The translations under genes were made by a program, and so were the position numbers. DNA of 64,000 nucleotides. Origin: Sunxiuqinia sp965372405. GTDB taxonomy: Bacteria > Bacteroidota > Bacteroidia > Bacteroidales > Prolixibacteraceae. Positions 1 through 9,751 of this stretch are shown piece by piece. Every line of letters begins with the position of its first letter. The stretch's first letter is position 1. The stretch lies in assembly GCA_965372405.1 (NCBI GenBank), contig CBDVCE010000001.1, positions 1-64,000 of the forward strand, given 5' to 3'. The notes below the pieces were generated by a model, which had not been told where the DNA came from, did no database searches, and saw only the letters and a program-made list of their open reading frames with translations.

Positions 1-61
1 CAATCAAAATTTGACGGGCTTTTTTTAACAACCTTATTGTGGAGACGCTTACTTTAAAGGC

Positions 62-102
62 AATAAGGGATGTCATCTTTTAAAAAGATGACATCCCTTA
101 TT
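62..102. terminator. long perfect hairpin, probable bidirectional terminator
   Basis: The arm AATAAGGGATGTCATCTTTT pairs perfectly with the following arm, giving a stem of about 20 bp with almost no loop. On the plus strand it is followed by TTTTTCTATT, as expected of a rho-independent terminator for a gene left of the window. The arms contain AGGGATG...CATCTTTT, which recurs in a degenerate hairpin near 30820-30855. Confidence 0.6.
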
Positions 103-151
103 TTTCTATTACTATAACGGAAGTTGAAAACTTCCGCACCCAAAAGTCAAT

Positions 152-184
152 AAAAAAGGGAAGACCTATTGGCCTCCCCTTTTT
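152..184 (-). terminator. intrinsic terminator of the giant T9SS protein gene
   Basis: It lies 18 bases past the stop codon of the giant gene. An A-tract, GGG and interrupted pairs face CCC and a T-tract around a 4-base loop. The two plus-strand mismatches (164/173 and 161/176) become G-U wobbles in the minus-strand RNA, so the hairpin is better formed in the transcript of the giant gene. A U-run follows on that strand. Confidence 0.7.
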
Positions 185-201
185 AATCAATCAATTCGGT
201 A

Positions 202-3200
202 TTACCTTTTAACAATTCTTTCAGTTTTAACTACTGCATCACCTTTTACAAGAGTAATGAAATAGATACCACTGCGTAGAGCCCTAGTAGAGATTACTTG
301 GTCTGGGTTAACAATGTCTTTAACTCGCTGTCCTGCAACGTTTGAAATAACGATACGGGAAAGTTTGTTAGCACCACGAACTTCAACATAATCTTTAAAT
401 GGGTTAGGATAAACTAAGAATCCAGCTTTTTCATCAAATTCGATAACTGGAGTTGCAAAGTCAGCACCTGTAGTGAATGTCCATGTAGTTTCGTCAGCTA
501 CACCTTCAAATGCATTACCTGTAGCATCTGTAAGAGCATCTGCATCTACATTAACAAAATATACAGTGTTTTTATCTAATCCGCCAGATACAGTATAATC
601 GTATTCAACTGTAACAACGTTATCAGTAATCATTTCAGCAGTAAGAGCAACAGTTACACTTGCTTCTGTTCCACCTTCAGGTGTTATTGTCAAGTTACCA
701 CCAAGTTCACTTAGTTGTACATTTTCATCAAATGTCATTGTAAGTATAGGCTGGTTATCAGCAATAACTTCAGCAAGTGGAGTCCACTCTAACAATACAG
801 GAGCAGTTTCATCAACACCAGTTGTAAAGTTCCATCCTTGAGTAGTAATGATACCCGGATCAAGTGGGAATTTACTTGTAGAAGTATTCGTAAATGAACC
901 AGTCTCAACGATTACATAGTAACCAGTGCTGTATTCAAGATCTTCTGGTAAGTTAACAGTTGCAATATTGTCTTCAATTACAACAGCATCAGAAGTAGGA
1001 TCTACAGTTTGAACTAATGTACCTAATTCATCTCCTGGCATCTCTTTGTATACTTTAATCATACCAGCAGCATTTGCTAATACATTACGATCAAATTCGA
1101 TTACCAAGTCAGCTTGAGCATCTACTGCTTCAGAACCATCTTCTGGAGTAACAGCAGTAATTGTTGGAGCAACATTGTCTTCAGTAGTGAATGACCATGT
1201 GTCATCCATAATACCTGCAAACAAGTTAGCTGGAGTAGCCATATCTGTTACAGAACCTTTCATAACTCTTACATAGTAAATAGAGCTAGGCATCAAGTTC
1301 ATGTGATTGATAGCAAATACACGACTCATTTCAAGAACTGGTTCAGTAATTGGTTCCAGATCAATATTAGCAGCATTTACTTCAATTACGTCGAATGGAG
1401 TCCAATCTTCGTTATAGATAACAACCCAACGAGTAAGAGCATCAGCATTAAACATGATTTTCTTATCGAATGTAATTGTAATGTCAGTATTTAATGGAAC
1501 ATTAGTTGCACCAGTAGCTGGGAACAAACCACTTTCAGCAATCACTCCAGGAGCAACAGCATCAGCAGTACTAATTTTCCATGTTTCAATTGCATCAGTT
1601 GCAATACCTTCCCATGGGTTAGCATTTGCAGTAGCATCAACAAATGTACCAGCGTCAGCAGCAATGAAGAAGTTCATCGCTTCAGGAAGATCATCTGTTG
1701 GATCAATTGTTACTTTATTATCTTCTACAGTTACTTCATCTGAAGTTACATCTACAGTAAGTTTCACCTCACCATTTTCATAGTTACGGATATAGATCAT
1801 ACCAGTACCAACAACAACGTCTTCATCGAAAGTAATTGTTAGATCTCCATCCTTATCAATTGCTCCCATTGGAGAGTAAGCAGCAGTTGGCTTAACATGG
1901 TCTTCAATCTGGAAGATTGTTTTGCTTGTAACGTTACCATTATCAGCGATATCTTCAACAACATCAGCAGTCAATACAACTTCGTACCAAGCTTTAGAAG
2001 TTAATGGAAGATCGTCTTCAGCAGGAGTCAATGTCATCACCATTCTGTCAGAAGAAATTGTTCCAGTGAAAGCTACAGTACCTGTTCCAGTGAAAGAATC
2101 AATCTTATCATCACCATCACGAGTAATTGTACCTACTTTATAAGTAAAGAAGTCAACAATATTCTCATCAAGAACATCTACGGTTACAGAATTTCCTTCT
2201 CCAGTAAGAGTTGCTTCATCGTAAACTGCTTCTGTAAATGTAACAGTTACAACACCAGTCTTAGGATTAAATGTAGTATCGAATGCTGGATCCCACATTT
2301 TAACGTCAGGATCAGTCATATCTTTAGTTGTAAACGTAACAGTGATTTCATCACTAATATTGTCACGATCATCAACTACAGGACTTACATAAACAGTATA
2401 AACAGATTCACTAGTTAGATCATCTTTAGGATCAATAGTTACAACAGTTCTTCCACCGTTAATAGTTACAGTATTCAACTCAACAGTTTCACCATCTGCA
2501 TCTTTCAACGTAATAACGTCTTCAATTTTCGCAGCTGTACCATCGAAATCTGTTCCGTCAGGAGCCTGTAGAATTTCTTCAGTAAAAGTTAATACAATGT
2601 TTGCATCAATAGCAACCATCTTAGCATCATTTGCAGGAACTGAAGAAGCTAAAGCAGGAGCTGTTTGATCAAGAATAATGAAATCCCAATCTTTTAGAGT
2701 ACCACCAGTAAAGATATTACTCCATGCATTGTCAGCTTCATCTTTTAATACAAGATCAACTAGATCAACATAGAATTCAGTTTCTTCAGTAGGAACGTTT
2801 GTTAAGTTGAAGCTCATTGTCATCATATCTTCACTCATAGTGATATCAGCAGCATTAACAACTTCAAATACATCACCACTTGCATCATACTTCACATATA
2901 CAACTCCAGTAGGAACTTTCATTGCCTCATCAAACTCTACCCAGATTGTTTCATCTGCAGTAATTTCTGGAGGTGTAGTTTCAGTATAATCAGGAGATGT
3001 TTCCTCAATCGTAGGTGCAACAATATCTTTCGTTGTGAAAGACCAGTTAGCAGCACCAGAAATACCTACCCAAGCATTACCCGCAACGTCAACAAATGCA
3101 CCAGCAGAAATTTCTACATAATATGCCGTCTCATTTGCTAATGAAAGAGAACCATCAATTGTGGCAGTTTCATCATCATTACTTAATACAACATTTCCAT

Positions 3201-6200
3201 CAACATTAAATGATGCAACAATGATATCAGTATCAACTTCACGAACTATTACTTTACCAGCAAAAGTTGCAGGCTTAAGTGCTTCATCAAAGTTCAATAC
3301 CAATGTAGTATTTGCAGCAATTTCAGTTGCTTCATTAGCAGGAGTCATTGAAACCAAAGTAGGCTTAACAACATCAGCAGGAGTAATTTCAGCAGGAGTA
3401 TAAACTGTACTTACATTACCAGCTTCATCTTTAGCAACTAAATATGCTTTGTATTTAGCACCAGAAGTAAGACCTGTAACCTCAGTTGCAGCACTTGTTC
3501 CTGTACCTGCAAATGCAATTTTCATATCAGCAGCCATAATAGCAGCAGCATCAGGAGCAGCATCAGCAGAAGGTTGTACTACATAGTATACATCACCTTT
3601 TTCATCAAAGTCAACAGTGAATTTAATTTTAGTACCAGCAGTATTTTCAGTTACAACGAATGCAGTTGGAGCATTTACTGTTTTATCTTCAACAGTGAAA
3701 GACCAGGTATAATCAGTTGTACCACCTGTATTACCGTCAGCATCCTCAACATCTGATACATCAACAGTAACAGTATAAATAGTTTTCTCAGTTAAAGGAG
3801 AAGGAGGAGCATCTATAGTAAGAACCCATTCATTTCCATTGATAACTGCGGTATAGTCAGTTCCAACACCATTATCAATGCTTACAATAGCATTTGTTTT
3901 AATGTCAGAAGCAGAAATAGCAGAAGCATCAGAAGAATTAAATGGAGTTTCGTCCCATGCCAATGTAATTGTAGTGTTTACGGCTACATCTTCAGCATCT
4001 TTTGCAGGAGTATGACTTACAACTTCTGGAGCATAATTATCAAATGTATAGAATGTGATAGTTGCAGAACCGTTATCAGTATCCCAAGCATCAGTTGCAA
4101 TACCACCATCAATAGCTAATGTATATGTTTCATCAGCAACCAAATCTCCAAGAGTCTGGATAATTAATGTATTTCCAGAAATTGAAAAACGTCCGGTATT
4201 TGCTGCATCATCAAACACAAGTCCAACACCAGCACCAGTCAATGAAACATTCTCATCACTAGCTAAAGAACCAGCTTTAATATCGCGGTTAAATACAACA
4301 GTAATTGTTGTTAAATCAGCAGCAACTTTATCTTCTGTATCAGCAGGGCTACCATCGTCAACTTTAACTGTAAATGTACCAGGAGTAGCAGCAGCAGTAA
4401 ATACCCATGTTGCGTTACCTGTAATACCAACATATTTATTTGCGTTAACGTCTTCAACTAAACCTTCAGTAATTTCCACATAGTATTTTTTACTATAGTC
4501 AAAATTAGCAGTTGGCGTAATATGTAGTTCATCATCACTTTTAACTTCAGCATTTGCTTCAGTTAAAGTCATTACTGTAATATCAGTAGCAAAATCTTTG
4601 ATAAAGATTGATCCAGTTTTTAATACAACTTTTTCGCTGAATGTTAAAACAGGTTTCTTATCAACAGCAACACCAGCAGCACCGTTAGAAGGATCATAAG
4701 TTCCTACAGTAGGCTTAACAGTATCTTCGGTTTTGAAATCCCAAGTTACAACAGCAGTATTACCATCACTATTATCATTCTCTACATAACCTGTTGATAC
4801 AGTTACGGTATAAGTTTCATTAACTACCAAGTCATCATGAGCAATTTTTAATGTTGCACCATCAACAGTTGTTGTTACACCAGTAACTGGAGTTGCACCA
4901 CTGTCAACAATTGTTACTGTACCAGCACCTGTTTTTGAAATAATTTGATCAAATGTTACTGAAACTGCAACATCATTAGCTTGCTCAGTTGCATCAGCAG
5001 CAGGAGCTACAGATGCTTTAGCAGGAGCTACATCAGACCAAGTACTAAATGTTTTAGAAATACCAGCGAAAACATTATCAGAAAGATCTTCTACTGATTT
5101 CCCAACAGCAACAGTATAAGTTTTACCATTAGCAAAAGCAGCGGTAACAACAAGATCCGTTGTATTAGCCCAAGCTGCAGTGAATAAGAAATTCTCACCA
5201 TCTTCTTTTAAGTTCACTAGAGCAGTACCATCATTAGTACCAGCAACAGCTACACCATCCAATGTTGCCATTGCCTCACTAAAAGAGAATGTTACAGTCG
5301 TAGGAGGATCAATAGGATCAGTAGCTGTAACAGAGAAAGTTGCAGTAGGAGCAACAACATCAGCAACAGTAATTACTTCATCATAAGCTGCATTTGCATT
5401 CTCAGCAGCATCTTCAACGGCACCAGCACCAACTTTTACAAAGTAGTCAGCAAGGTCAACTAAATCATTATCTGGATTAATGATGAAAGACTCACCATCT
5501 GCAGCAACAGAATAAGCTGCATTTACAATTGCACCAGTTGCATCTGTACCTTTACGGAAGATTACAATATTGGCAACATCTGCATCAGTAATTTCTGAAC
5601 CATCTGCATTAAATACTTTTTCATCAAATTCTACGATGATATTCGCAGAAGGAGCTGGTCCATCTGGTTTAACATCTACAGTAGGAGCTTCATAATCTTT
5701 AAGTGTAAAGTTTACTTTATCAACTGTAGTTCCAGCATTACCAACAGCATCCCAAATCTTCTTAGTATCAATCGACAACTCAAAAGCAGCATTACTTTCT
5801 ACTTTTGCAGCATCAATTGTAAGTTTAAGAACAGTAGATGTACTTCCAGTAGTAGCATATGTAACAGCAGTTGTACCTGTTTTCAATGTAATAGCAGCCT
5901 GAATACCAGCATCATCCATTGCGGTAGCTGTATTAGTTTTATAAACAGCTTCATTAAAAGTAATTATTACTTGAGGAGCTACTTGACTTGCATTATCAGT
6001 TCCGTCAGTAGGAACAATTGTATAAGTCGGTGCTACAAAATCCTGAACTGTAAATTTCCAGTTCTCAGTACTTGTTTCAGCTACTAATTTATTTCCTGTA
6101 GGATCAGCTACTACACCTTCGTTATATTTTACAAAATAAGTTCCTGTACTTTCCCACAATGTTTTATCAACAGGAATGTATAATGAATCATTTTTTGTAG

Positions 6201-7554
6201 GAATACTTTCTGTTTTCAAAGAAACTTTACAATCGGCAGCAGATACTGATACTAATAATGTATGGTTAGTACCGCTATCCCAAGTGTAAATATCAAAAGC
6301 ACCTGTTCCAACTTCAATATCTTCAGATAGTTCTAATTTAATGTAGTCTTCTTCATTAACTGTTGAAGCTGAAGCTCCATCAAGTGGCCATCTATCAGTA
6401 ACAGTTGGCAAGGTAACATCCAAAGTCATAACAGATTTAACTTCTTCTGGAGCACTTTTAGTTGGAGAAACAGTTTCAGCATTTTCTGTCATCACCCAAA
6501 CATCATATTCTCCACCTTCAACCATGTTAGCTTTTACACCACCAACATTGAACCATTCAGTTAAACTAACAGATACATTAGTTGCAGCAGCTGCAACTTC
6601 TTTAGATACCATTCCCTTTCCAGTAGTGAAATCAGTATCAGCAGGAGTATCACCTTTTTCTACAGCAAGAACATAAACCTTACCAGGCTTATCCAACTGA
6701 AGAACAACATCAAAAGATGTAGAACCTAAGTTGTCAATTGTAGTTGAAGTAACTTCTGGAGCTGTAGCATCACGAGTTGTAAACGTCCAAGTTGCGTTAT
6801 CTAGCCAACCTGCAAATTTGTTTACATTATTCATAGTATGAACATCTGTAGCGTCATCAACTACTGCATTTGTAACTACAACGTAATAAGTAGTTAGTTC
6901 TTCAAAGTCTTTATTGGTATCAATTACAAGAGTTTTACCTCCTGAGATAGACAAGCCAGCAACTTCGACAACATCATACAAATCACCGTGTGCAGTTCCA
7001 TTATCTTCATAAATAAAAACTTTGGCATCAGCAAGAATTGCAATATCCTCATTGAAAGCAACTTCCAAGTCTGCATCTAACTGAATTGCTTCCGTCTCTC
7101 CATTCTCAGGTGAAAAAGGATCAGTTGTAGCTAGAACAGGAGCAGTCCAGTCACCAACTTTAACCGCCTTTGATGCAATTGCAGTATTAGGAGCTGCATC
7201 ATCAACTGCCTTAATAAAGTTAGCATCTACTTCTAAAGTATACGCTTTCTCTTCTTCCAGCAAATCGGTGAAATCAAGAGAAATTTCAGAAGTTCCATCT
7301 TCTTTAACTGTGATAGTTACTTTTGAATTTGTCGCCTGAAAGGCTGTTAAGGTATTACCGCCTTCCTTAAGACGAACAACGCCCGTGCCTGCTTCTACTG
7401 CTTCACTAGCAGTCAAAACAACAGAATCGGTCGTTTTTAAGTTGGTTATGTCACCTGTAGGCCCTAACACAGGGAATACCTGTGCAAAACCTTGCAAGGA
7501 AATTACCATGCTTAGTATAAAAATACTAAAAAGCCGAGTAAATGATTTTCTCAT
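202..7554 (-). CDS. giant secreted multi-Ig (SbsA/Big_5-like) protein with T9SS C-terminal sorting domain
   Basis: About 2,450 residues. A signal peptide begins at MRKSFTRLF and ends near GFAQ. I prefer this start over the ATG at 7611, which would place 19 polar residues before the signal. About 18 repeats of roughly 110 residues follow, most opening with D-x-x-A/K-P (for example DVVKPT, DNVAPT, DQTAPA) and carrying ITFDE-type strands, W-F-T-T ends and YYV motifs, as in SbsA/Big_5 Ig-like domains. At least two units (near residues 283-400 and 1390-1490) look more FN3-like. The last 75 residues form a type A T9SS sorting domain (VYPNPF, NVAGQRV, GIYFITL). It is likely exported by the Sec pathway and then T9SS and anchored or shed at the surface. 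No catalytic domain is visible, so an adhesive or structural role is inferred. Codon use is rich in GCA and GTA. Confidence 0.85.
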   Translation of the reverse strand: MRKSFTRLFSIFILSMVISLQGFAQVFPVLGPTGDITNLKTTDSVVLTASEAVEAGTGVVRLKEGGNTLTAFQATNSKVTITVKEDGTSEISLDFTDLLEEEKAYTLEVDANFIKAVDDAAPNTAIASKAVKVGDWTAPVLATTDPFSPENGETEAIQLDADLEVAFNEDIAILADAKVFIYEDNGTAHGDLYDVVEVAGLSISGGKTLVIDTNKDFEELTTYYVVVTNAVVDDATDVHTMNNVNKFAGWLDNATWTFTTRDATAPEVTSTTIDNLGSTSFDVVLQLDKPGKVYVLAVEKGDTPADTDFTTGKGMVSKEVAAAATNVSVSLTEWFNVGGVKANMVEGGEYDVWVMTENAETVSPTKSAPEEVKSVMTLDVTLPTVTDRWPLDGASASTVNEEDYIKLELSEDIEVGTGAFDIYTWDSGTNHTLLVSVSAADCKVSLKTESIPTKNDSLYIPVDKTLWESTGTYFVKYNEGVVADPTGNKLVAETSTENWKFTVQDFVAPTYTIVPTDGTDNASQVAPQVIITFNEAVYKTNTATAMDDAGIQAAITLKTGTTAVTYATTGSTSTVLKLTIDAAKVESNAAFELSIDTKKIWDAVGNAGTTVDKVNFTLKDYEAPTVDVKPDGPAPSANIIVEFDEKVFNADGSEITDADVANIVIFRKGTDATGAIVNAAYSVAADGESFIINPDNDLVDLADYFVKVGAGAVEDAAENANAAYDEVITVADVVAPTATFSVTATDPIDPPTTVTFSFSEAMATLDGVAVAGTNDGTALVNLKEDGENFLFTAAWANTTDLVVTAAFANGKTYTVAVGKSVEDLSDNVFAGISKTFSTWSDVAPAKASVAPAADATEQANDVAVSVTFDQIISKTGAGTVTIVDSGATPVTGVTTTVDGATLKIAHDDLVVNETYTVTVSTGYVENDNSDGNTAVVTWDFKTEDTVKPTVGTYDPSNGAAGVAVDKKPVLTFSEKVVLKTGSIFIKDFATDITVMTLTEANAEVKSDDELHITPTANFDYSKKYYVEITEGLVEDVNANKYVGITGNATWVFTAAATPGTFTVKVDDGSPADTEDKVAADLTTITVVFNRDIKAGSLASDENVSLTGAGVGLVFDDAANTGRFSISGNTLIIQTLGDLVADETYTLAIDGGIATDAWDTDNGSATITFYTFDNYAPEVVSHTPAKDAEDVAVNTTITLAWDETPFNSSDASAISASDIKTNAIVSIDNGVGTDYTAVINGNEWVLTIDAPPSPLTEKTIYTVTVDVSDVEDADGNTGGTTDYTWSFTVEDKTVNAPTAFVVTENTAGTKIKFTVDFDEKGDVYYVVQPSADAAPDAAAIMAADMKIAFAGTGTSAATEVTGLTSGAKYKAYLVAKDEAGNVSTVYTPAEITPADVVKPTLVSMTPANEATEIAANTTLVLNFDEALKPATFAGKVIVREVDTDIIVASFNVDGNVVLSNDDETATIDGSLSLANETAYYVEISAGAFVDVAGNAWVGISGAANWSFTTKDIVAPTIEETSPDYTETTPPEITADETIWVEFDEAMKVPTGVVYVKYDASGDVFEVVNAADITMSEDMMTMSFNLTNVPTEETEFYVDLVDLVLKDEADNAWSNIFTGGTLKDWDFIILDQTAPALASSVPANDAKMVAIDANIVLTFTEEILQAPDGTDFDGTAAKIEDVITLKDADGETVELNTVTINGGRTVVTIDPKDDLTSESVYTVYVSPVVDDRDNISDEITVTFTTKDMTDPDVKMWDPAFDTTFNPKTGVVTVTFTEAVYDEATLTGEGNSVTVDVLDENIVDFFTYKVGTITRDGDDKIDSFTGTGTVAFTGTISSDRMVMTLTPAEDDLPLTSKAWYEVVLTADVVEDIADNGNVTSKTIFQIEDHVKPTAAYSPMGAIDKDGDLTITFDEDVVVGTGMIYIRNYENGEVKLTVDVTSDEVTVEDNKVTIDPTDDLPEAMNFFIAADAGTFVDATANANPWEGIATDAIETWKISTADAVAPGVIAESGLFPATGATNVPLNTDITITFDKKIMFNADALTRWVVIYNEDWTPFDVIEVNAANIDLEPITEPVLEMSRVFAINHMNLMPSSIYYVRVMKGSVTDMATPANLFAGIMDDTWSFTTEDNVAPTITAVTPEDGSEAVDAQADLVIEFDRNVLANAAGMIKVYKEMPGDELGTLVQTVDPTSDAVVIEDNIATVNLPEDLEYSTGYYVIVETGSFTNTSTSKFPLDPGIITTQGWNFTTGVDETAPVLLEWTPLAEVIADNQPILTMTFDENVQLSELGGNLTITPEGGTEASVTVALTAEMITDNVVTVEYDYTVSGGLDKNTVYFVNVDADALTDATGNAFEGVADETTWTFTTGADFATPVIEFDEKAGFLVYPNPFKDYVEVRGANKLSRIVISNVAGQRVKDIVNPDQVISTRALRSGIYFITLVKGDAVVKTERIVKR

Positions 7555-7661
7555 AGCATTTGTTTTTTTAATTGTTCTTAATTGATTGATTGATTGTATT
7601 TTAATATTCATTATTTGTTCTCATACAAGTATGTCAAGACGCATTTTTAGCCTTGACCATA

Positions 7662-7693
7662 CAAACCTATAAAAATTCTTCTCAATGTACAAG
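7662..7693 (-). promoter_or_regulatory. Bacteroidota-type promoter for the giant protein gene
   Basis: On the minus strand, TAGGTTTG (7662-7669) matches the -7 element TAnnTTTG. A TTG occurs 20 bases further upstream (7690-7692), matching the -33 element. The predicted start site would be near 7655, about 100 bases before the preferred ATG at 7554. Both elements are seen in the sequence; promoter activity is inferred. Confidence 0.5.
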
Positions 7694-7801
7694 CTATTAA
7701 TTGCAATAAATTCAACATTTTTTACACATTTCAATTTATTTATAAACGCTTAAAACTCGTTATACATGCAATATCTAAGGATTAAAAATGATAATTTAAC
7801 T

Positions 7802-7809
7802 TAATTTTG
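7802..7809 (+). promoter_or_regulatory. -7 promoter element upstream of small lipoprotein
   Basis: TAATTTTG is an exact match to TAnnTTTG. No convincing -33 TTTG lies 19-21 bases upstream, so this is half a promoter signature. It would leave a leader of about 105 bases before the ATG at 7921. Confidence 0.3.
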
Positions 7810-7920
7810 TTTTTTGACAGTTTGTTTTTCAACGAACAGACTTACAGATACCAATCTTCTTTTAATTCATCTAGTGCAATCTTCACAATATACACTTCTC
7901 TTTACCGTTTATCTTCCATA

Positions 7921-8103
7921 ATGAATTCAAAACTTCGTAAATACATACCACTATCTTTTATAATTGGGTTTCTTCTAATAGGATCTTCATGTAAAACCTG
8001 TGAATGCCCGGCATATTCTTACAAACAAGAGACACAAGACACTAACAAACATTTAGCTCCCGAGAAAAGCACAAAGACTAATACATATCCAGCACATTCC
8101 TGA
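7921..8103 (+). CDS. small putative lipoprotein
   Basis: 60 residues beginning MNSKLRKY, then a hydrophobic stretch (IPLSFIIGFLLIG) and a lipobox-like LIGSSC. This predicts a lipid-anchored product whose mature part is only about 37 residues. Two more cysteines follow the lipidated one (C-K-T-C-E-C). The remainder is polar and ends in a Thr/Lys/Pro-rich tail. The open frame reaches back to 7807, but the added 38 residues contain no signal and would bury the signal peptide, so the ATG at 7921 is chosen. I do not recognise a family with a known function. Bacteroidota carry many such short lipoproteins. Confidence 0.5.
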   Translation: MNSKLRKYIPLSFIIGFLLIGSSCKTCECPAYSYKQETQDTNKHLAPEKSTKTNTYPAHS

Positions 8104-8614
8104 ACTTCATTTCTAATAAACGTTTCAATCTTTCAATGAACCACCCGACTATAAAATGTCGATTTTCCTTAATGATTTAGGAGTAATACCCTTTACAATA
8201 TAAATACCCTACCAACTTGCATGCTTTTTAATATCTCAGTTTTAAAAGCCAAATGCAAATTACAACAACCTTTTCGAAAAAGCACCAAATGCAATCATTA
8301 AATAACTTTCTCAATTTCTAAAAATATTCAAAACCACCAACTAATCATTTTACAAAAAAAATAGATTCAAAAGCTCAAACCTTCGGTATTCGCCCAGAAC
8401 AAAAATATTCCCGACATAAGAAAACAGACTAAATATTCTAAAATACAAACACTTGGACATTATTAAAGGCATTGAGAATTTAATATAAACACACAACCAG
8501 AGGTTATTCTAGGAATATTGAGAATAAACTAATCTAAAATAAAATAGAAAATTTACACAATAGCAATATTGGCTTATTTTTTTTATATTGCCCTTTGCAA
8601 AAAATAAAACCGGA
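8104..8614. other. AT-rich intergenic stretch, nothing recognised
   Basis: About 510 bases without a supported ORF, RNA gene, hairpin terminator or periodic repeat. CCAAATGCAA occurs twice (8249 and 8285), which is probably chance in such AT-rich sequence. Confidence 0.4.
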
Positions 8615-9076
8615 ATGAAAGCAATCTCACAAGAAGAAAATGAATATTTTTTTGATGAGGCAATTCAAATAATCAGCACGGACATCAAAGATGAAAAAAA
8701 CCGTCAGTTGCTTGCCAAATTGAATACTCTTTTAACTAGAGGACGAAAATTCCTTATTAATAAAGATTATAAAGAATATCTTAATTCAACTCGTCTTGCT
8801 TTTTACGCAGCTCATGATTTGAACAATGATGTGCTTAAGGATTATTCTGAATTATTCATGACTTTCATTAAGGATTCGGTTGCCGAAACTCGTACCGAAT
8901 TAAAAATTATGAGCTCCGGTATTTTTGGCAAGAAAAAATATAAAGTTTATCTGGAACACGCTATCCTTCTTTTGGAGGAGTTTGAAAATTATCGCATTGC
9001 TGCAAGCGATCTTGACTCATTCGAAATTTCACAATTTGAGAATGATGATAAAAAAGATAGAGATAAAGAAGCCTAG
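8615..9076 (+). CDS. hypothetical cytosolic protein, mostly alpha-helical
   Basis: 153 residues from the ATG at 8615 (MKAISQEENEYF). The frame is open back to a TTG at 8588, but that start is less likely. The protein is acidic and charged, with no signal peptide or membrane segment. The pattern of Leu, Phe and Tyr with Lys and Glu suggests a helical bundle. The C-terminus is Asp/Lys-rich (NDDKKDRDKEA). No domain is recognised. It converges with mobA across a 16-base gap. Codon use resembles the neighbours, so it is probably a genuine lineage-specific gene. Confidence 0.6.
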   Translation: MKAISQEENEYFFDEAIQIISTDIKDEKNRQLLAKLNTLLTRGRKFLINKDYKEYLNSTRLAFYAAHDLNNDVLKDYSELFMTFIKDSVAETRTELKIMSSGIFGKKKYKVYLEHAILLLEEFENYRIAASDLDSFEISQFENDDKKDRDKEA

Positions 9077-9092
9077 AATCTTCTTATACATT

Positions 9093-9653
9093 TCAAATAG
9101 AATTAATATCTTCAATTGAATTTAAGTTCAGAAATAATTTCGGATATTTTTCAAGAATAAGATTCGCATCAATGAATTCCACATTAATCACTTTTATAAT
9201 TTTTCTAAGCTTAAAATCCTTTAGTTCTATTTTATCCCTAAAGAAAGTTGCCAGTTTTTTGCTATAAATTCCAGCTAACGGTTCTATACCATTATTATGC
9301 ATAGGAATAATACAATCCTGCAACTTAATTTCTGAAACCATCTTCATTAAAAAATCACGCTCCAAAAAAGGAGTGTCACAGCTTACAACAATACACCATT
9401 CATTTTTTGCTCTTAACAAGCTTGCCTCCAATCCTCCAATTGGACCACAATCCAAATAATTATCTGCTACTATCGGAAACCCAAATTGCTCGTAACCAGC
9501 CTGGTTTGTACTAATCAATATTTCAGAACAAATGGGTTTGAGTAATTCAATGGAATACTCAACAAGCCTTTTCCCATTAAAATTGAGTAAGCCTTTATCT
9601 TCACCCATCCGACTACTTTTTCCACCTGATAAAATTATCCCAGTTAATTCCAT
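9093..9653 (-). CDS. mobA: molybdenum cofactor guanylyltransferase MobA
   Basis: 186 residues, close to the usual 190. The N-terminus carries the nucleotidyltransferase signature GIILSGGKSSRMGEDKGLL (residues 5-23), where the Gly-rich loop and Lys bind GTP. VVSCDTPFL near residue 90 supplies the metal-binding Asp. The enzyme adds GMP to molybdopterin to make the MGD cofactor in the cytoplasm. No other molybdenum-cofactor gene is nearby. It is divergent from tRNA-His. Confidence 0.88.
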   Translation of the reverse strand: MELTGIILSGGKSSRMGEDKGLLNFNGKRLVEYSIELLKPICSEILISTNQAGYEQFGFPIVADNYLDCGPIGGLEASLLRAKNEWCIVVSCDTPFLERDFLMKMVSEIKLQDCIIPMHNNGIEPLAGIYSKKLATFFRDKIELKDFKLRKIIKVINVEFIDANLILEKYPKLFLNLNSIEDINSI

Positions 9654-9715
9654 GATTCGAATAAAAAATATTAATCAAATTTGAGAAAAATTTATCGTCA
9701 AAAAAATAAAAATGT

Positions 9716-9723
9716 TATATTTG
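9716..9723 (+). promoter_or_regulatory. -7 promoter element of tRNA-His
   Basis: TATATTTG is a perfect TAnnTTTG element 29 bases before the tRNA start, followed by GC-richer sequence typical of a stable-RNA leader. The -33 region is AT-rich and lacks a clear TTTG. Confidence 0.5.
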
Positions 9724-9751
9724 CAGCCGCTTTGGATACCAAAGCAAATAT

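Larger units (their letters stand above)
1..201. other. intergenic stretch with several hairpins
   Basis: No gene is visible here. The first 30 bases (TTTGACGGGC followed by seven T) look like the right half of an intrinsic terminator for a plus-strand transcript entering from the left. Three further hairpins follow: a near-perfect 20-bp stem at 62-101, a perfect 8-bp stem at 118-136 (CGGAAGTT, 3-base loop) and the terminator of the giant minus-strand gene at 152-184. Confidence 0.6.
7612..7920. other. AT-rich divergent promoter region
   Basis: This gap separates the minus-strand giant gene from the plus-strand small lipoprotein. It holds a -33/-7 pair for the former (7662-7693) and a TAATTTTG -7 element for the latter (7802-7809). 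No repeat array, RNA gene or further ORF is evident. Confidence 0.5.

Noticed and set aside
1303..7585. Several plus-strand ORFs of 60-142 codons opposite the giant gene
   Set aside because: They are shadows created by the biased codon use (GCA/GTA/ACA) of the repeat protein, with no independent support.
7807..7920. N-terminal extension of the small lipoprotein
   Set aside because: It would put 38 residues before a clear signal peptide, and its first codon is a TTG overlapping a promoter element.
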